Position numbers and translations under genes: made by a program
Assembly: GCA_028284185.1 (NCBI GenBank)
Contig: JANQSG010000020.1
Coordinates: forward strand, 1-64,000
DNA from: Kangiella sp.
GTDB taxonomy: Bacteria; Pseudomonadota; Gammaproteobacteria; Enterobacterales; Kangiellaceae
Length of the DNA stretch: 64,000 nucleotides
Direction of reading: 5' to 3'
The notes under the pieces: model-generated
What the model was told of the DNA's origin: nothing
Database searches by the model: none
The model's input: the letters and a program-made list of their open reading frames with translations, nothing else
Shown here: in pieces, positions 1 to 9,173 of the stretch
Layout: each line of letters begins with the position of its first letter
How positions within the stretch are numbered: the first letter of the stretch is position 1

Positions 1-1
1 T

Positions 2-565
2 AACTTTCATAAGGCAGACTTTTCATCTTTAGAAGCTCAAACAGCCCTGAAAGATTATGTAAAAGACAATATCGATACTAATGTCAGTATTTCCACACTA
101 AAAAATGACGCATTGCTTGTTCTAAGGATGTACACCCAGTCGAAAACAAACTCAAAAGCCTCTCTGGAGGAAAGCCTAGATTCTCCACTTAGCCTTTTAA
201 GATTAATTAACTTAGGCTCTATCAGCAAGAATTACATTTCGAAGCCAGAAACTAGACCATACTTGCCTTTAGGTGTATTAGGATATGCGGTTTTAAATGT
301 TATGAATGAAAGAAATTTAAAGTCCATACCTATAGAGGATCTAATGTATGCAAATGAAGGTATGGTCGCTCCAGGTGCTGCATTTAGAATTACGGAAAAC
401 GACTTTGTTACCAAACTAGAACAGCTAGTCAATTACATCCCTGGAACAATTGTAATCAGAGAAACAGCTGGAATTCATCAGCTATATATATTAGAAGAGA
501 AGCTTCAACCTATTGACTATTTGAAGAGGCATTATTCTATAACATCAAAAGGTAAGGTAGCATGA
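2..565 (+). CDS. sspB: DUF4007-type protein, C-terminal part (SspB-like), cut by window edge
   Basis: The reading frame is open to the left edge, so this is the last ~187 residues of a longer protein and not a small gene starting at the internal TTG at 113. Seen: a segment with TLKNDALLVLRMY followed by SLEESLDSPLSLLRLINLG, which resembles the C-terminal half of DUF4007 proteins. From family knowledge, SspB of the Ssp phosphorothioation system is a DUF4007 protein with DNA-nicking activity that helps place sulfur in one strand of DNA. The stop overlaps the next start as ATGA (562-565), so the two genes are translationally coupled. No catalytic residue can be assigned from this fragment; the assignment rests mainly on the three genes that follow. 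Confidence 0.72.
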   Translation, partial: NFHKADFSSLEAQTALKDYVKDNIDTNVSISTLKNDALLVLRMYTQSKTNSKASLEESLDSPLSLLRLINLGSISKNYISKPETRPYLPLGVLGYAVLNVMNERNLKSIPIEDLMYANEGMVAPGAAFRITENDFVTKLEQLVNYIPGTIVIRETAGIHQLYILEEKLQPIDYLKRHYSITSKGKVA

Positions 566-3500
566 GTATTGAGAACAAAATATCACTCAACACACATTAT
601 ACTCGATCAGTAAATATTGAAAGAGACTTCTCTTCCGAAGACATTGTCAAAGCTTATATACCGACTTCCCGTGCTGTTAGAACATTAGAAAGGGTCGTAG
701 ATACATTTGGCGATAAGCAAGCCCCAAGAGCCTGGTCTTTAATAGGTCCTTATGGTTCAGGGAAGTCTACTTTTTCAATTTTCCTTAGTCACTTGTTAGG
801 AAATCCTACAAGCAATGCCACCAAAGCAGCTTTTAAAGTTCTAAATGACAATAAGTCCCTAGTAAACAAGTGTAAGCAGCAAACCAAAAGTACAAACGGC
901 TATTTAAAAATCATGTTAAGTGGATCACCAGAGCCCTTAGCAGCGAGACTGCTTACAAGCATGGATCAGTCAGCTGAGCAGTATTGGAGTGATTTAAAGG
1001 GTGCCAAACCAAAAGTATTAGCTAAATTAAAGAAAGCATCCAACTTACCTGAAAAGCTTACTCCCAACGATGTGCTATCGTTAATTGTTGATTTGCAAAA
1101 TGCCTTGGATGGTAAATCTAAAGGGATATTACTAATAATTGATGAACTTGGTAAGTTTCTTGAGTATGAAGCACGTCATTATGGAGTTAATGACATTTTC
1201 CTTCTTCAATTACTTGCAGAGCACGCCTGTAGCAATCAAAAAGTAAACCTATATCTATTTGTAATGCTTCACCAATCATTTGAGCAATATGCAAAAGGAT
1301 TAGGCGAGGCACTGAAAAAAGAATGGTCAAAAATTCAAGGGAGATTCGAAGATATTCCTTTCCTTGAAGGACCTGAGCAAACTCTTAAGGTTGTCAGTAG
1401 AGCGATAACACATAATTTCTCTTCAAAAGAATTAGCGAGTATTTCTTCTAAAAATACTAAAGTAATTAGTGTTCTTGAAAAGGAAAAATCTTTACCAGGA
1501 GTGTTAACACAAGAAGAAGCATTAGAGCTTTTTAACAGTTGCCACCCTTTACATCCTGTAACTGCATTATTGCTACCTCTTTTATGCCAAAAGATTGCCC
1601 AGAATGAGAGAACATTGTTTAGTTTTTTGGGAAGCAATGAGCCAAATGGATTTAGAAATGTAATAAGTCAATTATCTACTATCGATGAGAGTGTAATGCC
1701 TCATCATGTATTCGATTACTTTATTATGAACCAACCTGCATCGGTAGGTGATCACTTAATACATAGACGGTGGGTTGAAGTTATAACTGCTATTGATAGA
1801 GCTGGTGATATACCGAAAAATGAACTCAACTTACTAAAAACTATTGGTTTGTTAAATATTATCGGAGCTCAAGGTGGTTTCAAAGCATCTAAGACACTAT
1901 TAGAGACTTTATATCCTAAAGCAGCCCTGAATAGATACATTAAGGACTTGAAGGATAAATCTGTAATTCAGTACAGAAAATTCAGTACTGAATATAGAGT
2001 TTGGCAAGGAAGTGATTTTGATATTGAGCTTGCTTTACAGCAAGAACTAGCAAATTTAGGTAAGTTTTCATTATCAAAAATCTTGAATCAAAGGGCTAAT
2101 TTACAGCCAGTAGTAGCTAGAAAGTACACAGTTGAAAGTGGTGCACTGAGATACTTTATCCCATTCTTTATAGATGCAAGATCGTATGCAGAACTTCCGC
2201 AAACTGATTCAAATCCGAGAATTATATTTTATTTATCTCTAGGTAAAGAAGACGAAGATATTTTCCGAAACCAAGTTAAAAAGCACTTTAGTGAGTTGGA
2301 TATTATTGCTTTTTGTAAAAATGCAGAGTCTTTAAGAGATGCAGTTTCTGAAGTTGAAGCGTTGTACAAAGTCAAAATCTCTCGACAAGAACTTAACTCT
2401 GATCCTGTTGCCTCTAGAGAATATTATGACAGATTAGATGCTGCGGAGCATAGTGAACAAACAATATTAAGAGACCTGTTGGATAACCCACATGAAAACG
2501 AATGGTACTGGTCTGCTAATATCATCAAAGTCAGAAACAAGCGAGAGCTCCAGGAACAACTATCTTACATTCTTGAGCAAATTTATCACTCAGCTCCAAT
2601 CATTTTAAATGAACTAATAAATAGAAATAAGCCATCTAGCCAAGCAGTTGCAGCGCGCTCCAAGCTATTACAATACCTTCTGATTAATGAAGCTGAGGAA
2701 GATCTTGGGATACAAAAGAATCCACCTGAAAAAGCTATATATTATTCATTAATTAAAGCTACAGGGATTCACTCAGAAGTTGATGGGCGGTGGCGAATAG
2801 CAGAACCATCATTGGATGGTAGAAAACATAAGCTGACTCAATTCCATAAAACCTGGCGGTTAATAAAAGAATTCATAGAATCTTCGGAAACGTCTCCGAG
2901 ATCATTTTCTGAATTAGATCAAATGTTAGTTTCACCACCTTTTGGGATAAAAGCAGGCTTACTTCCTATAATTTATACATGCGCGTACTTAGTGTATAGG
3001 GATGTTATTGCTCTTTACGAAAACAGACGATTCATACCTAAATTTACCTCAGAGCAACTAGAAAGATTTATTAAGCGACCAGATGAGTTCGCAATTCAAT
3101 ATTTCAAAATAGAAGGCTTTAAGAAGAGTGTATTTTCAGAGCTAAACCTAGGCTTATTTGACTCTAGAAGTGGAATAAAAAAATCAGGAAGCCAAAGAAC
3201 TGTTTTAGATATTGCCAGGCCGTTAGCAACTTTTATGCGAGAGCTTCCAGACTATACTCAAAAAACAAAACAGCTATCTAAAAGTGCCTTAGCATTACGT
3301 ACTGCTTTTAATCTTTCTAAATCTCCTGTAAAGCTCATTTTCGAAGAGCTTCCAAAAGCTCTAGGGTATGAAATAAAAGGTGATTCGTCTTTTGAAGGGT
3401 TGTCAAATAAGTTAATGGAGGCTCTTCAAGAATTAAAGTATGCCCATATTAAGCTTAAAGAAAGGCAAACTACCTTACTAGCAAATGCATTGAGAGTGCC

Positions 3501-4074
3501 TAAATTTGCATCTCTCGATGAACTGAGAACTAATGTTTCAGGAAAAGTATGTGGTCTAGAAAATTATACTGTTGATGTAAGTGGTGTTAAGGCATTCTTA
3601 AGAAGACTTACTAATAAGTCCGATAATAATGAAAGTTGGTTAGACAATATATTTATGTTCCTAGGCCATAAACCCATAGATAAGTGGAGTGACTCTGATC
3701 AAAGCCAGGCAGAATATAAGCTTGCACAATTAGGACAACAAATAGATGACCTTCATAAGCTATGGGTTCAATATGATGGAACCAATTCTGATAATCCTGG
3801 ATTCGACGTAATCTTACTTAGAGCTATTAAAAAAGGCCAAGATCAAGTAAATGAAGTTGATAGTATCGTTACAATCAGCAAAGAAACTTCATTGGCAGTT
3901 AGAGAAGTTAAGGATGAAGTGTTTAATTTACTCAGAAACATAAAAGATAATGAACTAAAACTTGCAACAATTGCTGAAATAGTAAATGATTTCTTACTTG
4001 AAAATGATGACAAAAATAAGGAATCAGGTTCCGACAAGTCAAAACTTAAAAATGTTAAGGAATCATACAAGTGA
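562..4074 (+). CDS. sspC: Large P-loop ATPase of the DNA phosphorothioation operon (SspC-like)
   Basis: 1170 residues. A clear Walker A motif GPYGSGKST lies at residues 62-70 and a Walker B-like ILLIIDELGK at about 189-198, so the N-terminal third is a P-loop NTPase. The rest is long, mostly helical and without a motif I recognise; the last ~60 residues look coiled-coil and are charged. In Ssp systems the ATPase SspC works with SspB and SspD to install phosphorothioate. The ATG overlaps the sspB stop, and the 3' end overlaps the GTG start of the PAPS-reductase-like gene (GTGA). BREX ATPases (BrxC/PglY) are also large P-loop proteins and are the main alternative, but the neighbours here fit Ssp better. 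Confidence 0.72.
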   Translation: MSIENKISLNTHYTRSVNIERDFSSEDIVKAYIPTSRAVRTLERVVDTFGDKQAPRAWSLIGPYGSGKSTFSIFLSHLLGNPTSNATKAAFKVLNDNKSLVNKCKQQTKSTNGYLKIMLSGSPEPLAARLLTSMDQSAEQYWSDLKGAKPKVLAKLKKASNLPEKLTPNDVLSLIVDLQNALDGKSKGILLIIDELGKFLEYEARHYGVNDIFLLQLLAEHACSNQKVNLYLFVMLHQSFEQYAKGLGEALKKEWSKIQGRFEDIPFLEGPEQTLKVVSRAITHNFSSKELASISSKNTKVISVLEKEKSLPGVLTQEEALELFNSCHPLHPVTALLLPLLCQKIAQNERTLFSFLGSNEPNGFRNVISQLSTIDESVMPHHVFDYFIMNQPASVGDHLIHRRWVEVITAIDRAGDIPKNELNLLKTIGLLNIIGAQGGFKASKTLLETLYPKAALNRYIKDLKDKSVIQYRKFSTEYRVWQGSDFDIELALQQELANLGKFSLSKILNQRANLQPVVARKYTVESGALRYFIPFFIDARSYAELPQTDSNPRIIFYLSLGKEDEDIFRNQVKKHFSELDIIAFCKNAESLRDAVSEVEALYKVKISRQELNSDPVASREYYDRLDAAEHSEQTILRDLLDNPHENEWYWSANIIKVRNKRELQEQLSYILEQIYHSAPIILNELINRNKPSSQAVAARSKLLQYLLINEAEEDLGIQKNPPEKAIYYSLIKATGIHSEVDGRWRIAEPSLDGRKHKLTQFHKTWRLIKEFIESSETSPRSFSELDQMLVSPPFGIKAGLLPIIYTCAYLVYRDVIALYENRRFIPKFTSEQLERFIKRPDEFAIQYFKIEGFKKSVFSELNLGLFDSRSGIKKSGSQRTVLDIARPLATFMRELPDYTQKTKQLSKSALALRTAFNLSKSPVKLIFEELPKALGYEIKGDSSFEGLSNKLMEALQELKYAHIKLKERQTTLLANALRVPKFASLDELRTNVSGKVCGLENYTVDVSGVKAFLRRLTNKSDNNESWLDNIFMFLGHKPIDKWSDSDQSQAEYKLAQLGQQIDDLHKLWVQYDGTNSDNPGFDVILLRAIKKGQDQVNEVDSIVTISKETSLAVREVKDEVFNLLRNIKDNELKLATIAEIVNDFLLENDDKNKESGSDKSKLKNVKESYK

Positions 4075-4955
4075 CAGTTCATTTTAGTGAAATAGCTAAA
4101 AAAGAAGGCGTAAGACATGTTTTAGGCCTTTCTGGAGGAAAAGATAGTGCCGCCTTGGCAATATATATAAAGGAACATTACCCTGAATTACACTCCAAAA
4201 TAGAGTACTTCTTTTCAGATACAGGTGCAGAGTTACCTGAAGTATATGATTTTCTTGATAAAATGGAAGCGTACCTTGGAAAACAGATACATAGACTTGC
4301 CTCGGACCAAGATTTTGAGCACTGGCTAAAGTTACATAACGATTACTTGCCATCTGTTAGACAAAGGTGGTGCACCCGTGTCATGAAGATCAAACCATTT
4401 GTTGACTTTGTGAAAGGGACTCCAGCAATATCCTACATTGGAATTCGTGCAGATGAATTTCGTGAGGGTCTAAGTACCGGCTCTGGAAAAAAACCTAATT
4501 ATTACGCTATAGATGATGTAGACCCCGTGTATCCATTTATAGATGATGGTTTGGTTAGAGATGATGTGTTCCAAATTTTAGAAGATACAGTAGGTATTCC
4601 AGAATATTATAAGTGGAGAAGTCGTTCAGGTTGTTACTTTTGTTTTTTCCAGAGACAAGATGAATGGCTAGGTTTAAAAAGAAACCACCCTGAGCTATTC
4701 GAAAAAGCTAAATCTTTTGAGGGTCGAGCTAGGAAGAAATGGCAGTATGGAGAAGGATTGATCGCAGTTGGTGATGGTGAATACACTTGGAGCTCCCAAG
4801 GTTCACTTGATGAACTTGTGAAAAAAGCTGAAAAAGCTGAAAAAGAAGGTAGAGCATTTAAAGCTAAGCAATATAGAAGATGGCAAGATGCACTTAGATA
4901 CGAACAAGAAGATGAGGATCCTGAAGATCAAGCCTGCCTGATCTGTACATTATAA
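4071..4955 (+). CDS. sspD: PAPS-reductase/ATP-pyrophosphatase family sulfur-transfer protein (SspD-like)
   Basis: 294 residues with a GTG start that shares bases with the sspC stop; an AAGGA ribosome site at 4056-4060 supports it. The PP-loop motif SGGKDS lies at residues 21-26, typical of ATP pyrophosphatases that adenylate a substrate before sulfur transfer, as in DndC and SspD. Cysteines occur at 101 (RWCTR), 188 and 191 (GCYFC), and 289 and 292 (CLIC, four residues from the C-terminus), enough to hold an iron-sulfur cluster or zinc. Inferred role: ATP-dependent activation of the DNA backbone phosphate for replacement by sulfur. The sulfur donor (a cysteine desulfurase, SspA or IscS) is not in this window. 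Confidence 0.8.
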   Translation: MTVHFSEIAKKEGVRHVLGLSGGKDSAALAIYIKEHYPELHSKIEYFFSDTGAELPEVYDFLDKMEAYLGKQIHRLASDQDFEHWLKLHNDYLPSVRQRWCTRVMKIKPFVDFVKGTPAISYIGIRADEFREGLSTGSGKKPNYYAIDDVDPVYPFIDDGLVRDDVFQILEDTVGIPEYYKWRSRSGCYFCFFQRQDEWLGLKRNHPELFEKAKSFEGRARKKWQYGEGLIAVGDGEYTWSSQGSLDELVKKAEKAEKEGRAFKAKQYRRWQDALRYEQEDEDPEDQACLICTL

Positions 4956-4968
4956 AAAAGGAGAAAAA

Positions 4969-7272
4969 ATGAAGGATATTAGAGATACATTTCACTCTGA
5001 AGGAATGTCATTATTTGATACTTTATCTAATAATGATGTGATTGGATATACAGTCCCACTATACCAAAGAAGGTACTCATGGGATAAAACTCATATTGAA
5101 AGAGTTTTAAAAGATGTTCAAGAAGGCATGTATTCTGTAAAACATGATGAAAACATCATAACTTTTCTTGGCGCCTTAATTTTTGTAGAAATAGAAGTTG
5201 ATGCATTTCGCTCCAGAGCTAGTAGCATCGTTGATGGTCAACAACGCCTTACCACGTTAATTTTAATATGTGTTAAGTTACATACTTTGTTAACACGAAT
5301 TAAAAATGATCTAGATACTGAAAACAATTCCGTACTTGAACTTTTGGACAGTAAGATTGAAGAGCGTTTAGATGAGTTATTTGCTTGCTTCTCGAAAAAC
5401 AAAGCTGCTATACCTAAAAAAAGCTCTGACTATTATCCTATTTTAATTAGAGAGCATTCTGACTATTGGCACAAGAACCCATCAAAATGCGAATATGTAT
5501 CACCTGTTTCAGATTACTTACATAAGTACATAGAGTTCGTTTATAGCGCCGAAGATAGGGACTTTTCTTGGAACTCTAAAAAAACCGGTGAAGATGTTAA
5601 ATACTTTTTGAGAAATGAAGAATTAATAGGGAAATGGCTCGAAGACTTCATTAAGAGCCAGCTAGAAGATGATTTATTGCAAAAAATAATTTCAACTAAG
5701 CTCAGCAAACACCTGTTAAGATTAGAAGAGGACGAGAAAAAATTAATATCTAAAGAATATAATAATATTATTAACCATGACGATTCTGCCAAAGCAGCGA
5801 TCTTGGTGCTTTGTTATTCGGAATACCTCTTAAGAAGAATTGCAATTACAAATGTACGAGTTGCTGATGAAGCTTATGGGTTTGATATTTTTGAAGCTCT
5901 TAATACGACCGGAGCTCCTTTGACTGCTATAGAAACCTTCAGACCTGTAGTAGCAAGATATGAAGATAGATTTAATGAGAATAAAGGAGGCTATGAACGC
6001 TCTAATTCAAAGCTTATGTTTGACGATGTTGATACATTCTTGGACCAATTTGATAAAAGCTCCCAAAAAACGAAAGAAAGCTCTCAAATAGTTTTAATAT
6101 TTGCAAACATTATAAAAGGAGAAAAAGTTCCACTTAAATTAGATTTTCAAAGAAGTAGGTTAAAGCAGTGGTATGAAGATATACCCGTTGAATCAAGAAC
6201 GATTCGTGAAAAGTATGTATCTTATTTATCTAACATTTGCTCATTTAAGAATGACTTTTGGGATAAAAAGAGAATAGCAAATCAATTAAATGACTGGAAC
6301 GAGCATAAAGAAGAAATTTTATTCCACTTAGAATTTCTTAGAGACACAAATACAACAATGGTAATCCCGATCATTTTAAGGTATTTAAACCAGTTAAGAG
6401 AAGACCATAATATACAAAATTTCAAAAAGGCATGTATTTATACGTCTTCATTTGTTGCTGTATGGAGAGCATATACCTGTGGCACTGGAGCTATTGATAG
6501 TGCTTTATTAAAAGTAATGAGCGGAGGGGTTATTAAGTCTACTCAGTATAAATGTTTAAGGCTAGGCGATACATTAGATAATAAAATACTTTCCCCCGAA
6601 GAATTACGGAAAACTTTTGTGGCTCTTTTGCATAATAAGCGTATTACTACTAAAGAGGAGTGGATTAAAGTAGCGTCGACTCAACCTCTTTATAACGGCT
6701 CTAAAGCACTTTGTAAGTATCTATTGTTACTTGCTCATCATAAGGCTATTCTGAATGATAAAAATTTGGTCAAAAATTCGAGGCGTCCATCTTATAAAAA
6801 TGATCTGGTTAACTATAGAAGTTACGTAGATCCTATCCATTCTACTGTAGAGCATGTCGCTCCTCAAAACTTTGCCAAAGAGTGGGATGAAATGTTTGAT
6901 AGAGATGCTACCACAGTTCATACTATTGGCAATCTTGCATTACTTCCTGTCAAGGAAAATAGCTCCGCAGGAAATAAATCATGGGATAAAAAAGTTCTTT
7001 TATTTAGAGCTTTCGGTGCTGAAACGTCTGAAGAATTAAGCGATGCAATTTCCATAGCACAGAAAGCTGGTCATCAACTCAAAAATGATGTTATTAAGCT
7101 TTTGGAAGGAGGCTCAACTTTAGAAATGGCCAAATACCTTACTAAATCCGATAAATGGGATAATGAAACAGTTAGTAAGCGTTCAAAGAATTTACTGGAA
7201 TGTGCATGGCAAGAGCTTAATTCAGCATTACAAATAGAGGAAAAGCAAGCAACTATGGCTCTGTTTGATTGA
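4969..7272 (+). CDS. sspE: DUF262/DUF1524 phosphorothioate-sensing nuclease (SspE-like)
   Basis: 767 residues, starting 13 bases after sspD with a strong AGGAG site (4959-4963). The N-terminal DUF262 (ParB-like/GmrS-type) domain has PLYQRRYSW at 30-38 and the signature DGQQR at 89-93. The C-terminal DUF1524 (HNH-like, GmrD-type) domain has EHVAPQ at 628-633 with His629, then HTIGNL from His651 with Asn655. From family knowledge, SspE uses NTP hydrolysis stimulated by phosphorothioate to nick unmodified invading DNA while the host is marked. The length and domain order match SspE. Cotranscription with sspBCD is inferred from spacing. A stand-alone GmrSD-like type IV enzyme is the alternative, made less likely by the neighbours. 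Confidence 0.82.
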   Translation: MKDIRDTFHSEGMSLFDTLSNNDVIGYTVPLYQRRYSWDKTHIERVLKDVQEGMYSVKHDENIITFLGALIFVEIEVDAFRSRASSIVDGQQRLTTLILICVKLHTLLTRIKNDLDTENNSVLELLDSKIEERLDELFACFSKNKAAIPKKSSDYYPILIREHSDYWHKNPSKCEYVSPVSDYLHKYIEFVYSAEDRDFSWNSKKTGEDVKYFLRNEELIGKWLEDFIKSQLEDDLLQKIISTKLSKHLLRLEEDEKKLISKEYNNIINHDDSAKAAILVLCYSEYLLRRIAITNVRVADEAYGFDIFEALNTTGAPLTAIETFRPVVARYEDRFNENKGGYERSNSKLMFDDVDTFLDQFDKSSQKTKESSQIVLIFANIIKGEKVPLKLDFQRSRLKQWYEDIPVESRTIREKYVSYLSNICSFKNDFWDKKRIANQLNDWNEHKEEILFHLEFLRDTNTTMVIPIILRYLNQLREDHNIQNFKKACIYTSSFVAVWRAYTCGTGAIDSALLKVMSGGVIKSTQYKCLRLGDTLDNKILSPEELRKTFVALLHNKRITTKEEWIKVASTQPLYNGSKALCKYLLLLAHHKAILNDKNLVKNSRRPSYKNDLVNYRSYVDPIHSTVEHVAPQNFAKEWDEMFDRDATTVHTIGNLALLPVKENSSAGNKSWDKKVLLFRAFGAETSEELSDAISIAQKAGHQLKNDVIKLLEGGSTLEMAKYLTKSDKWDNETVSKRSKNLLECAWQELNSALQIEEKQATMALFD

Positions 7273-7344
7273 TTTTTTGTAACATGTGTAAAAAACAGGG
7301 GGTTATGAGCTCTAATCAAATACCACCCTCGTCATTTGATAATT

Positions 7345-7370
7345 AAAGACGTCTTAGGGCGTCTTTTTTA
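7345..7370 (+). terminator. Intrinsic terminator after sspE
   Basis: A perfect 7-bp stem (AAAGACG/CGTCTTT) with an 8-base loop is followed by a run of T. It closes the defence operon and separates it from the phosphatase gene downstream. Confidence 0.8.
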
Positions 7371-7489
7371 TGTCTGAAACTTTTAATCTGCTTAGTTCGT
7401 TCTATGTCACAAAATTTTATCATTTTTGTCATAATGTTATCTTTATTACTGAATATGATTGGCGCAAAACTGAATGGTAGGAATAAATT

Positions 7490-7990
7490 ATGGCTGGAAA
7501 AAAATTATTTATTATGCGTCACGGTAAGTCGGACTGGAAAGCTAAGTTTAATCGGGATTATGAGCGGCCATTGGCTGAGCGGGGAATTGCGGCGGCGGCT
7601 TTGATGGGGAAGCATTTGGCTGCTATTGGTCAGGTTCCTGAGCTAGTTATGAGTTCGAGCGCTAAGAGAACTTTAAATACTATTGAAATTGCTACCTCTG
7701 AAGCAGGGTGGGTTTGTTCGCTGGAGTCGAGGCGTCAACTTTATTTAGCGAGTGTGGTCGAAACCATTGAGTTGCTGCAAGCGGTTTCTAATGAGGTTAA
7801 TAAGCTTATGATTGTTGCCCATGAACCTATGTGTTCTGGCTTAATTGCGGAGCTTGCAATGGGGGCGCATGTTAAGTTTCCAACTGCTGCGGTTGCTAAG
7901 TTGTATCTCAATATTGATAGCTGGAAAAAACTTGATAGTGATGTTGGTCGTCTGGATTGGTTATTGACGCCTAAGAGTCTTCAAAAATAA
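7490..7990 (+). CDS. SixA-like histidine phosphatase family protein
   Basis: 166 residues. The phosphatase signature RHG lies near the N-terminus (MRHGKSDW, catalytic His11), and a second conserved His is at about 111 in IVAHEP. Both belong to the branch-1 histidine phosphatase fold. Length and motif resemble the phosphohistidine phosphatase SixA and related small cytosolic proteins, which remove phosphate from phosphohistidine on phosphorelay or phosphotransferase proteins; the substrate here is unknown. It is monocistronic between two terminators. An AGGAA site lies upstream of the ATG. Confidence 0.8.
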   Translation: MAGKKLFIMRHGKSDWKAKFNRDYERPLAERGIAAAALMGKHLAAIGQVPELVMSSSAKRTLNTIEIATSEAGWVCSLESRRQLYLASVVETIELLQAVSNEVNKLMIVAHEPMCSGLIAELAMGAHVKFPTAAVAKLYLNIDSWKKLDSDVGRLDWLLTPKSLQK

Positions 7991-8007
7991 TAGTTTGTAC
8001 AGATAAA

Positions 8008-8031
8008 AAAGCCCTTTTAATTAAGGGCTTT
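8008..8031. terminator. Bidirectional terminator between convergent genes
   Basis: The stem AAAGCCCTT/AAGGGCTTT has a 6-base loop, with A-rich and T-rich flanks. It can serve the phosphatase gene on plus and the outer-membrane gene on minus. Confidence 0.85.
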
Positions 8032-8042
8032 TATAGATTTGG

Positions 8043-8648
8043 TTAGAAGTACCAGTTGGCAAAGATAGCGAAGTTATTGCCATCTACAGCGGGGATGTTG
8101 CTCAAGTTGACTGTAGCAGAGTTATCACTATATTCTTCAGCGTCGTAATCAATAAAGGTATAACGAGCGCCCCAGCCCCAGCTGCCTTCGTTTTTCTCAT
8201 ATTCCAAGACAAAACCCAAAGCATCTTTGAAGTCTATAGAATATCTATCGCCAGGAAGGTCAACATCAAGGGATGGACTTAGTTCATAAGTGAAGCCAAA
8301 GCCAAAGTTATGGTCTCCATTCATATATTGACCAATAAAAGTCAGTGGTAAGCGATCAACGGTAATGTCGCCATTATCGGCGACAATGGAGTCAAATTTA
8401 TAGCCTAAAGTAGCTTTAAGAGCCCAGTCGGAAAAAATGCTTCTAAAACCAAAGTCAATCCACAGGCCTTCACCTGCTTTTACTGATTCTCTGGAACCAT
8501 CAGTAAATACAGCGCCTTCAAGTTTGTCACCACCAAAAGCATAGCCAGCACCTAAAATACCGTTAGTGTTTGAAAATACTGGATTTTCTTCGGCGGTTGT
8601 CAATGCAGAAAACGCAACTAAAGTAGCTGCTAAAAATAGATTTTTCAT
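8043..8648 (-). CDS. Small outer-membrane beta-barrel protein
   Basis: 201 residues. A signal peptide with a likely cleavage site after LTTA (about residue 19) is followed by a chain of alternating polar and aromatic segments, ending in NWYF. The terminal Phe is typical of substrates of the Bam outer-membrane insertion machinery. Size suggests an 8- to 10-strand barrel, like OmpW/OmpX or outer-membrane beta-barrel-domain proteins. No specific family is recognised and no ligand can be suggested. It is divergent from clpS, with 144 bases between them that must hold both promoters. Confidence 0.7.
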   Translation of the reverse strand: MKNLFLAATLVAFSALTTAEENPVFSNTNGILGAGYAFGGDKLEGAVFTDGSRESVKAGEGLWIDFGFRSIFSDWALKATLGYKFDSIVADNGDITVDRLPLTFIGQYMNGDHNFGFGFTYELSPSLDVDLPGDRYSIDFKDALGFVLEYEKNEGSWGWGARYTFIDYDAEEYSDNSATVNLSNIPAVDGNNFAIFANWYF

Positions 8649-8792
8649 TGTTTCGTCCCGATTTGTTGTTTAATGCGCAAAAAACGGCGCAATTATAGTT
8701 GTGAAAAACACCGGATACAAGCTTGAAGATATTTCAATTCATCCCAATTTATAGGCATAATGAAGTGAGTTGATTGAATTTAAAAGTAAGTT

Positions 8793-9137
8793 ATGAGCCA
8801 ACAGGATAATAGTGACCAAAATGATGTAAGCCATGAGCATGACCATGGTTTGGCGGTAGCTGAAGCTAAACCCAAAGTGAAACAACCGCCGATGTATAAG
8901 GTCATATTATTAAATGATGACTATACGCCGATGGATTTTGTGGTGGAAGTTTTGCGTAAGTTTTTTAGTTTGCATGAGGAACAGGCTACCCGCATCATGT
9001 TGCAGGTACATCATGAAGGCAAAGGTGTGTGTGGTGTATTTACATCGGATATTGCGGAAACCAAAGTGCTACAGGTGAATGAATTTTCGCGTTCACACGA
9101 GCATCCCTTGATGTGCGTGATGGAATCGAATGATTAA
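8793..9137 (+). CDS. clpS: ATP-dependent Clp protease adaptor ClpS
   Basis: 114 residues. The core [17 protein letters not shown] is the ClpS signature that forms the hydrophobic pocket for N-terminal Leu, Phe, Trp and Tyr. The N-terminal ~35 residues are acidic, His-rich and probably flexible, as expected for the arm that enters ClpA. ClpS delivers N-degron substrates to ClpAP. It lies 36 bases upstream of clpA in the same operon, as in many proteobacteria, and faces the aat-bpt genes that create such N-degrons. Confidence 0.97.
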   Translation: MSQQDNSDQNDVSHEHDHGLAVAEAKPKVKQPPMYKVILLNDDYTPMDFVVEVLRKFFSLHEEQATRIMLQVHHEGKGVCGVFTSDIAETKVLQVNEFSRSHEHPLMCVMESND

Positions 9138-9173
9138 TGCAATGGCTATTGGCAAGTGCGTGTGAGGTGATAA

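Noticed and set aside
113..565. A self-contained 150-residue gene starting with TTG at 113
   Set aside because: The frame is open through to position 2 with coherent DUF4007-like residues, so it is the tail of a longer gene.
2..7272. BREX type 4 or Dnd as the identity of the left-edge system
   Set aside because: No PglZ, BrxL, DndD or DndE is visible, whereas the DUF4007-ATPase-PP-loop-DUF262/DUF1524 order fits Ssp. The unseen left flank keeps this from being absolute.
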